A stretch of 13,412 bases of DNA, from NCBI GenBank assembly GCA_028700345.1, contig JAQVSW010000005.1, positions 1-13,412 on the forward strand, written 5' to 3'. Below the pieces are notes generated by a model. It was not told the DNA's origin and ran no database searches. It saw nothing but the letters and a program-made list of their open reading frames with translations. The position numbers were made by a program, and so were the translations under genes. This DNA comes from Candidatus Shapirobacteria bacterium (GTDB lineage: Bacteria > Patescibacteriota > Microgenomatia > UBA12405). Shown in pieces: positions 1 to 4,359 of this stretch; position 1 is the stretch's first letter; every line of letters begins with the position of its first letter.

Positions 1-194
1 CCAGTAGGTTTAAGTTTTATTTTTAGCATGGCTTTGATTATACAATAAAAAATAAATAATAACTATTAAATAACCAAAATACAAATTCCAAGTATTCCAA
101 ACAATATCCAATTTCTTAAATTACAATGACCAAAATTTGGTGATTGATTTATTGGTTATTGAGATTTGTTTGTTTCTTGTTATTTGGTGATTAG
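1..194. repeat. Intergenic AT-rich long imperfect inverted repeat downstream of rnc
   Basis: No gene is visible here. The stretch is built from degenerate words (ccaaat, caattt, ttggtgatt) that fold back on themselves. The centre is ACCAAA-A-TTTGGT at 129-141, and the arms extend as CAATGACCAAA against CAATCACCAAA (one mismatch). The match then continues loosely outward to roughly 85 and 185, with CAAACAA-type words on the left and TTTGTTTG on the right. It lies just beyond the rnc stop, so the RNA could fold and protect or end the transcript, but there is no clean stem plus T-run of a classical terminator. Decayed palindromic filler of this kind is, from memory, common between CPR genes. Confidence 0.45.
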
Positions 195-881
195 TTATTT
201 TTTTAGTAGAGTAACGGCTTTGGTAGCGGCGTCTTCTTCGGCTTTCTGTTTGGAATTGCCCTTTCCGGTAGCAATTAGCTCTTCATTTAAAAAAAGGCCA
301 ATTTTAAATATTTTTTGATGATCAGGGCCTGACTGGGAAATTACTTGGTATTTAGGAGTTACTCCCCTTTTTGATTGGGCTATCTCTTGAAATAAACTTT
401 TGGGATCTTTGTAAATATTTTTTTCTGAGAGAGATTTTATATTTTTATTAAAAAAATGATTTAAAAATTTTTCGGTAGCTTGATAACCTTGATCAAGATG
501 AATGGCGCCAATGAGACTTTCAAAGGTATCGGCAAGGAGAGAGATATTTTGACGACCACTATGAGTAGCTTCGCCGCGACTGAGTAAAATAAAAGAACCT
601 AAATCAAAAGAACTGGAAATATCAGCTAAATTTTCAGTACAGACAATTAAAGAACGGAGATTTGTCAGCTGACCTTCGTCAAAATTGGGAAAGAGAGAGA
701 AAAGTTTTTGAGAAACCCAATATTCGAGAATGGCATCACCAAGGAACTCAACTCTTTCATTGCTGGATTTTAACTGTCTGTTTTCGTTAAGATAGGAACG
801 ATGAGTGAGAGCTAAGGTTAAAAGCTCGGGGTTTTTAAACTTTACTTTAATTTTTTTCTGAAGTTCGTTAATTTTATCCAT
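195..881 (-). CDS. rnc: Ribonuclease III
   Basis: Cytoplasmic double-strand-specific endoribonuclease that processes rRNA precursors and structured mRNAs. The 228-aa product has the full two-domain layout at usual bacterial length. An N-terminal catalytic domain (about 1-145) carries the signature NERVEFLGDAILE at 41-53, with E42, E45 and D49. The second acidic cluster, D118 and E121, sits in LADTFESLIGA. These match the metal-binding residues of E. coli RNase III (E38, E41, D45, D114, E117). A double-stranded-RNA-binding domain follows (about 157-227, ending KAEEDAATKAVTLLKK). The ATG overlaps the 3' end of nusB by 8 bp, implying coupled translation as the last gene of rpmF-nusB-rnc. No Shine-Dalgarno sequence is visible. 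All catalytic residues are intact. Confidence 0.97.
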   Translation of the reverse strand: MDKINELQKKIKVKFKNPELLTLALTHRSYLNENRQLKSSNERVEFLGDAILEYWVSQKLFSLFPNFDEGQLTNLRSLIVCTENLADISSSFDLGSFILLSRGEATHSGRQNISLLADTFESLIGAIHLDQGYQATEKFLNHFFNKNIKSLSEKNIYKDPKSLFQEIAQSKRGVTPKYQVISQSGPDHQKIFKIGLFLNEELIATGKGNSKQKAEEDAATKAVTLLKK

Positions 882-1230
882 TTATTTTTTTTAAAATATT
901 GCCAAGAACAGCGTTAATAAAAGGGCTTGATTTAGTATCACCAAATTCTTTGCCAATTTCAATGGCCTCATCAATGATGACCCTGGCGGGGGTCTCCGAT
1001 TTATTTGTCAGTTCCCAAATTGAATAGCGGAGAATAGCCAGTTCAACTTTGTTGACTTGATCAAGAGGCCATTTGGGAGCGGCTTTTGAGATTAATTTAT
1101 CAATTTTTTTAATTTCGGGAATTATGGGAGTCAACTCTTCATTGTCGTTTTGATGAGTAATCCCCCAAGCAAAAAGAGCCTGGATAGATTTGATTCTTTT
1201 TTGATGTCGAGGATCGTTTTTACTTTTCAC
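874..1230 (-). CDS. nusB: Transcription antitermination factor NusB
   Basis: RNA-binding helical protein that works with NusE/S10 in rRNA antitermination. The 118-aa product is shorter than the usual 130-150 aa but keeps the family pattern. The N-terminal helix is RHQKRIKSIQALFAWG, followed by LISKAAPKWPLDQVNKVELAILRYSIWEL, the PARVIIDEAIEIGKEFG segment (typical P..VaInEaVelAK.fg) and the C-terminal FINAVLGNILKK helix. The start is GTG at 1228-1230, forming a GTGA 4-bp overlap with the TGA stop of rpmF; this overlap decides the start. It is the middle gene of rpmF-nusB-rnc, which couples a ribosomal protein, an rRNA transcription factor and an rRNA-processing enzyme. Confidence 0.93.
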   Translation of the reverse strand: MKSKNDPRHQKRIKSIQALFAWGITHQNDNEELTPIIPEIKKIDKLISKAAPKWPLDQVNKVELAILRYSIWELTNKSETPARVIIDEAIEIGKEFGDTKSSPFINAVLGNILKKING

Positions 1231-1379
1231 TTATTGCAGTTTTTGCAGGTAAAGCCCGGAATTTTAGGTTGGCCACAATTTTTACATGTGGTAACCTGTG
1301 ATAATTTAGTGGCTTTGAATGAAGCTCGGCGTTTGCCTTGACGACGGCTTGAGGGCCAGTGTTTAGGAAGTGCAGTCAT
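1227..1379 (-). CDS. rpmF: 50S ribosomal protein L32 (bL32)
   Basis: Small zinc-ribbon protein of the large ribosomal subunit. The translation is 50 aa, beginning MTALPKHWPSSRRQGKRRAS. The KxxSxxRxxxRRA-type start is characteristic of L32, and two CxxC pairs (C32/C35 and C45/C48) form the zinc ribbon, so this is the zinc-binding form. It ends with TGA at 1227-1229 inside the GTGA overlap with nusB. The gene is intact and first in the rpmF-nusB-rnc operon. Its ATG lies only 6 nt behind a TATAAT box, suggesting a leaderless transcript (see the promoter entry). Confidence 0.95.
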   Translation of the reverse strand: MTALPKHWPSSRRQGKRRASFKATKLSQVTTCKNCGQPKIPGFTCKNCNK

Positions 1380-1385
1380 GGAGGT

Positions 1386-1394
1386 ATTATAACA
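1386..1394 (-). promoter_or_regulatory. Extended -10 promoter of the rpmF-nusB-rnc operon, leaderless
   Basis: On the minus strand the sequence reads TGTTATAATACCTCCATG: a perfect extended -10 (TGnTATAAT) ending 6 nt before the rpmF ATG. With the normal spacing of 6-7 nt from the -10 to the transcription start, the mRNA would begin at or next to the A of ATG. There is no convincing -35 hexamer; the upstream stretch is a polypyrimidine run. The bases between box and start (ACCTCC) are the opposite of a Shine-Dalgarno sequence. Inferred from sequence only. Confidence 0.6.
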
Positions 1395-1403
1395 GAGAAA
1401 AAA

Positions 1404-1458
1404 AGAGAAAAAGTCTAAAGCCTAAAATCGAAAAAGAGAAAAAGCTAAAGTCTAAAAT
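1404..1458 (+). repeat. Imperfect tandem repeat of about 25 bp, purine-rich
   Basis: Two copies, agagaaaaagtctaaagcct... at 1404-1428 and agagaaaaagctaaagtct... at 1435-1458, both ending taaaat. They are separated by 6 bp in the spacer upstream of the rpmF promoter. They resemble decayed intergenic filler; no coding or hairpin potential is visible. The rest of 1459-1500 is AT-rich with nothing recognisable. Confidence 0.5.
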
Positions 1459-1501
1459 TATAATTTAATATAAATATTAGTAAAAAATATTTGGGACTTA
1501 A

Positions 1502-1563
1502 TGTAGGGGTTTCGCTGGCCGAAACCCTTGAATTTATAGGGCGCAATAAATTGCGTCCCTACA
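1502..1563. repeat. Inverted pair of GTAG-headed REP hairpins (REPIN-like)
   Basis: Left unit, plus orientation: GTAG at 1503-1506, then stem GGGTTTCG (1507-1514), loop CTGGC, stem CGAAACCC (1520-1527). Right unit, opposite orientation: stem GGGCGCAA (1539-1546), loop TAAA, stem TTGCGTCC (1551-1558, one G-U wobble), then CTACA. The GTAG tetranucleotide beside a hairpin is the hallmark of REP sequences recognised by RAYT transposases, and two units facing each other with an 11-bp spacer form a REPIN/BIME-like pair. A RAYT gene lies 70 bp away. Confidence 0.8.
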
Positions 1564-1588
1564 GTAGGGGTTTAATTTATTAAACCCC
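1564..1588 (+). repeat. Single GTAG-headed REP hairpin
   Basis: GTAG at 1564-1567 leads directly into stem GGGGTTTAA (1567-1575), loop TTTA, stem TTAAACCCC (1580-1588). It abuts the CTACA end of the preceding inverted pair, so that pair and this unit form a tight cluster of three. The core is the same as that of the copy at 2198-2222. Confidence 0.8.
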
Positions 1589-1615
1589 GCATTTGTGAAT
1601 TATTTTATAAAATTA

Positions 1616-1692
1616 TGTAGGGGCTTAATTTATTAAGCCCAAATATTGGAGACAATGCAAATAAACAGGGCGCAATAAATTGCGCCCCTACA
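1616..1692. repeat. Inverted REP pair fused to the 3' end of the RAYT gene
   Basis: Plus-oriented unit: GTAG 1617-1620, stem GGGCTTAA (1621-1628), loop TTTA, stem TTAAGCCC (1633-1640). Opposite unit: stem GGGCGCAA (1668-1675), loop TAAA, stem TTGCGCCC (1680-1687), then CTACA. The spacer is 27 bp. The right unit is read through in frame as residues 160-168 of the RAYT, and the stop codon of the RAYT lies in the left unit. Confidence 0.8.
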
Positions 1693-2169
1693 TTTTATAT
1701 TTAATGGATTTTCTTTGTCTTTGGACCAATTTTTAGGATTGAGAAAAATATACTTTTGACACCTAGTTAAATCTTCTTTATCTCTAATTATATGTTCGTA
1801 ATAATTTCTTTGAAATATTTGAGCAAAATATATTTTTTGTTTTCTAATTTCATGTGTACTTTTTGCCTTAAAATAACGAATTATTTGACCAAGTGTAAGT
1901 GGTTTGTGATTGAGTTTGGTTATTTTTAAAATAATATGGATATGATTTGGCATTATTTGAAATGAAACTATTTTACAGGGGTAATGTTTGGGTAATAAAA
2001 TGAGATTGTTTTGAATAATTTTAGAAATTTCATTTGGAGTATATATTTTATTTTTTATTTCGCCAAATATTTGATAGTGGTGATAGGAGCCAATAGTGAT
2101 AAAATATGTTTTTGATGAGGTGTAATCGTGTTTTGGGAGACGAATGGTATGGCGATGATTAAGTATCAA
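1633..2169 (-). CDS. REP-associated tyrosine transposase (RAYT, IS200-like Y1 family)
   Basis: A single-strand DNA transposase-like HUH endonuclease presumed to mobilise the surrounding GTAG-headed hairpins. The N-terminal block RHTIRLPKHDYTSSKTYFITI is typical of RAYTs. The HUH motif is in MPNHIHIIL (H76, H78). The block IFQRNYYEHIIRDKEDL (about 118-134) corresponds to the usual WQ..YYDHVIRdeeDL. The likely catalytic tyrosine is Y140 in KYIFLNP, assigned by analogy with YI..NP in relatives. The start is TTG at 2167-2169, chosen because it puts the conserved block at the N-terminus and lies 7 nt behind a TATAAT. The natural domain seems to end near residue 158; the remainder, CRGAIYCAL and on, is translated REP sequence. 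Probably active or recently active: motifs are intact and there is no frameshift. Confidence 0.85.
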   Translation of the reverse strand: MILNHRHTIRLPKHDYTSSKTYFITIGSYHHYQIFGEIKNKIYTPNEISKIIQNNLILLPKHYPCKIVSFQIMPNHIHIILKITKLNHKPLTLGQIIRYFKAKSTHEIRKQKIYFAQIFQRNYYEHIIRDKEDLTRCQKYIFLNPKNWSKDKENPLNIKCRGAIYCALFICIVSNIWA

Positions 2170-2176
2170 TTTGTTA

Positions 2177-2182
2177 ATTATA
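2177..2182 (-). promoter_or_regulatory. Putative -10 box of the RAYT gene
   Basis: A perfect TATAAT on the minus strand is followed by 7 nt (TAACAAA) and the TTG start, again a leaderless arrangement. No TGn extension and no clear -35 are seen in this AT-rich context, so chance occurrence is possible. Confidence 0.4.
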
Positions 2183-2197
2183 ATACAAATTACTTTA

Positions 2198-2222
2198 TGT
2201 AGGGGTTTAATTTATTAAACCC
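2198..2222 (+). repeat. GTAG-headed REP hairpin upstream of RAYT and downstream of recG
   Basis: GTAG at 2199-2202, stem GGGTTTAA (2203-2210), loop TTTA, stem TTAAACCC (2215-2222). The core is nearly identical to 1564-1588. It starts 17 bp beyond the recG stop codon, so in the recG transcript it would form a 3' hairpin, though without a T-run. With the other copies it brackets the RAYT on both sides. Confidence 0.8.
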
Positions 2223-2239
2223 AAAAACGGAAATAATTT

Positions 2240-4219
2240 TCAATTTAAATGTTTACCGGTTAGAGAAAGAGAATTTTGGTTTAGTACTAGTTTTTTTAAG
2301 TCGAAATGGGGATTATCTGTCTGAAGTTGTTTTAAAAATAATTGGCAAAATTCAATTAATTTTAAATCAGAAAATGAAGCAATTTTGAGAGAGGGAAAGC
2401 CGTGTTGAAGGGTAGAAAAAGTTTCTCCCGGTCCCCTGCTTTTTAAATCAAACTCGGCGATTTTAAAACCATCGTTAGTTTTTTCTAAATATTTTAGACG
2501 CTTAAGAGCTTTTTCCCCAGTACTTTCAGTAAAAAAATAGCAATAGCTTTGAAGTGTTCCCCGACCGACTCTTCCTCGCAGCTGGTGGAGCTGGGATAGA
2601 CCAAAATGATCGGCTGATTGAATAATAACGGTGGTAGCATTAGGAAAATCGATGCCAACTTCAATAATGGGAGTGGTAACTAAAATGTTTATTTTATTTT
2701 TTTTAAATTGATCTAAAATCTTATTTCTGGTTTCTATTTTGGTTTTGCCATGAATTAATTCCAACTTTAAGCTGGGAAAAATTTGCCTTAGATGTTCAAA
2801 TTCTTTTTTAGCTGATTTTATGGAAAGATTGCTTTCTGACTGCTCAATGAAGGGACAGACAATAAAGGCTTGAGTCTTTTTTTGTTTAATCTCTTTTAAT
2901 AGCCACTGATAACAATCAGAGATTTTATTTTGAGGAACAAGAAAGGTTTTAACTGGGTTTCTTTTTTGAGGTAGATTTTTGAGAGTGGAGAGATCGAGAT
3001 TGCCAAAGAGAGTTAAACTGATGCTCCGAGGAATGGGAGTGGCTGTCATAGTCAGGGTGTGGGGTGGATTTTTATTATTTAAAAAAGAGCGTTGTTTTAC
3101 GCCAAATTTGTGTTGTTCGTCAATAATTAATAAGGCTAAATTATCCATAAATTTCTCTTTTTGAAAAATAGCGGCGTGGGTGGCGATGATGATGGCCGTG
3201 GAATCTAAGGTTTTGGGGAGAGAATTTTTAGCAGTTAACAAATAAATTGGAAAAGTTGGGAGGTAACTTTTAAAGGTGGCATAGTGCTGCTGGGCGAGAA
3301 TTTCAGTGGGAGCGAGTAACAAACTTTGTCTTTGGTTTTGTGAAGTTAGGTAAGTCGATAATAGAGCCAAAACAGTTTTACCAGAAGCGACATCGCCACA
3401 AAGAAGTCGATTCATAACTTTTTTTTTGGAAATTAGATCAGTTTTAATCTCTTGCCAGGCGCTTTTTTGAGAATCAGTTAATTTAAAAGGGAAAGAGTTG
3501 ATTAGTTTAGTAGTGGAGTAGTTTTTTAGAATAAATTTGGGGGAAAAATTTGCCCAGGATTTTTTTTGAAGAAGACTTTTAGCCAAAAGAGAATTGATTT
3601 CATCAAAGGCCAGGCGATAGCGAGCTTTTTCTAAATAATTTTGGTTTTGAGGTAAATGAATTTGGGTTAAGGCCTTATTTAAGGGAATTAATTTGTACTG
3701 AGTTAATTGATTTAGGGGTAAAGGATCGGTATAGCTTTTTAGAAGAGAGGAAAGGTGAAGAGAAAATATTTTGCGAAACCAGCGACTAGTTAATCCTTTT
3801 GTTTCCCCGTAAATAGGGATAATTTTACCAGTATTGAATTTTCCATATTCAGGAGAAAAGAGAGTGGGGTGGCCATGATAAAGAGAAGTAGTGCCAGCAA
3901 AAGTCCAAAATTCTCCCTCGTGAAAATTTTTGGTTAAATAGGGCTGGTTAAACCAAACAAGATCAATGGAGCCGGTCGAGTCGCTGAGAATAATTTTTTG
4001 GAGACTTTTTCCATTTTTAAGAAAAATATTACTAATATTTTGAATTTTTCCACTGAGAGTAACATTTTCCTCAAGAGGCGCCTGTGATATTTTTATAGAT
4101 TTTGAAAAATCGACATAGCGGTGGGGAAAATGATAAAGAAGCTCCTTGTCGCTGGTAATATTCAACTGTTTTAATTTAGTCAGAGTTTTGGGACCGATAC
4201 CAGGAAGAGAAAAGCTCAT
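2240..4219 (-). CDS. recG: ATP-dependent DNA helicase RecG
   Basis: Superfamily 2 double-strand DNA translocase that remodels stalled replication forks and branched DNA. At 659 aa it is near the usual length of about 680-690. The N-terminal HhH-like start (LPGIGPKTLTKLKQLNI) and the OB-fold wedge domain (about 50-135) are present. Helicase motifs appear in order: Walker A GDVASGKT (275-282), LLLAPTEILAQQH (300-312), DEQH box (367-370), TATPIPR (392-398), motif V region VTTPIIEVGIDFPNA (514-528), and motif VI HQLRGRVGRG (545-554). The RecG-specific TRG region is near DLKSRGPGE (591-599). It is transcribed alone, divergent from the PBP operon across 20 bp. The ATG lies 5 nt behind an extended -10. 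Confidence 0.97.
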   Translation of the reverse strand: MSFSLPGIGPKTLTKLKQLNITSDKELLYHFPHRYVDFSKSIKISQAPLEENVTLSGKIQNISNIFLKNGKSLQKIILSDSTGSIDLVWFNQPYLTKNFHEGEFWTFAGTTSLYHGHPTLFSPEYGKFNTGKIIPIYGETKGLTSRWFRKIFSLHLSSLLKSYTDPLPLNQLTQYKLIPLNKALTQIHLPQNQNYLEKARYRLAFDEINSLLAKSLLQKKSWANFSPKFILKNYSTTKLINSFPFKLTDSQKSAWQEIKTDLISKKKVMNRLLCGDVASGKTVLALLSTYLTSQNQRQSLLLAPTEILAQQHYATFKSYLPTFPIYLLTAKNSLPKTLDSTAIIIATHAAIFQKEKFMDNLALLIIDEQHKFGVKQRSFLNNKNPPHTLTMTATPIPRSISLTLFGNLDLSTLKNLPQKRNPVKTFLVPQNKISDCYQWLLKEIKQKKTQAFIVCPFIEQSESNLSIKSAKKEFEHLRQIFPSLKLELIHGKTKIETRNKILDQFKKNKINILVTTPIIEVGIDFPNATTVIIQSADHFGLSQLHQLRGRVGRGTLQSYCYFFTESTGEKALKRLKYLEKTNDGFKIAEFDLKSRGPGETFSTLQHGFPSLKIASFSDLKLIEFCQLFLKQLQTDNPHFDLKKLVLNQNSLSLTGKHLN

Positions 4220-4224
4220 GGCTT

Positions 4225-4234
4225 ATGTTATCAT
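4225..4234. promoter_or_regulatory. Shared bidirectional extended -10 between recG and the PBP operon
   Basis: The 20-bp gap between two divergent start codons holds atgttatcat at 4225-4234. On the plus strand it reads TGTTATCATTATTCATG: TGn plus TATCAT, 5 nt, ATG at 4240. On the minus strand it reads TGATAACATAAGCCATG: TGn plus TAACAT, 5 nt, ATG at 4219. The two hexamers overlap by TA. Both transcripts would start at or within a base or so of their ATG. The hexamers are imperfect (5/6 and 4/6) but keep the key A2 and T6, and both have TG. Sequence-symmetric bidirectional promoters are known in bacteria; this assignment is an inference. Confidence 0.5.
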
Positions 4235-4239
4235 TATTC

Positions 4240-4359
4240 ATGAGATTTTTTGGTAAAAAAATTAAGAAAAAACAAATTAAAACAGCTATTTTGGTGGTGG
4301 CCACCATGGCTATATTACTATCGGGAATGATTCCCTTTTTAAGTACCTTAATTCAATGA
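4240..4359 (+). CDS. Small single-span membrane protein, 39 aa, overlapping the PBP gene
   Basis: A 39-codon ORF with a basic N-terminus (MRFFGKKIKKK) followed by one hydrophobic segment (about residues 15-37: TAILVVATMAILLSGMIPFL). It ends with TGA inside an ATGA overlap with the PBP start at 4356. The ATGA coupling, the promoter-like box exactly 5 nt before its ATG, and the positive-inside transmembrane pattern argue that it is real. It would make an inner-membrane peptide with cytoplasmic N-terminus (N-in). I do not recognise a family; a role as partner or leader of the downstream peptidoglycan synthase is inferred from position only. Confidence 0.7.
   Translation: MRFFGKKIKKKQIKTAILVVATMAILLSGMIPFLSTLIQ

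Noticed and set aside
1150..1341. Plus-strand 63-aa ORF
   Set aside because: It is antisense to nusB and rpmF; the minus strand gives a clear zinc-ribbon L32 here.
1502..1692. CRISPR-like array because of repeated hairpins
   Set aside because: Units alternate in orientation, have different stems and irregular spacing, and have no unique spacers of constant length. They fit REP hairpins next to a RAYT.
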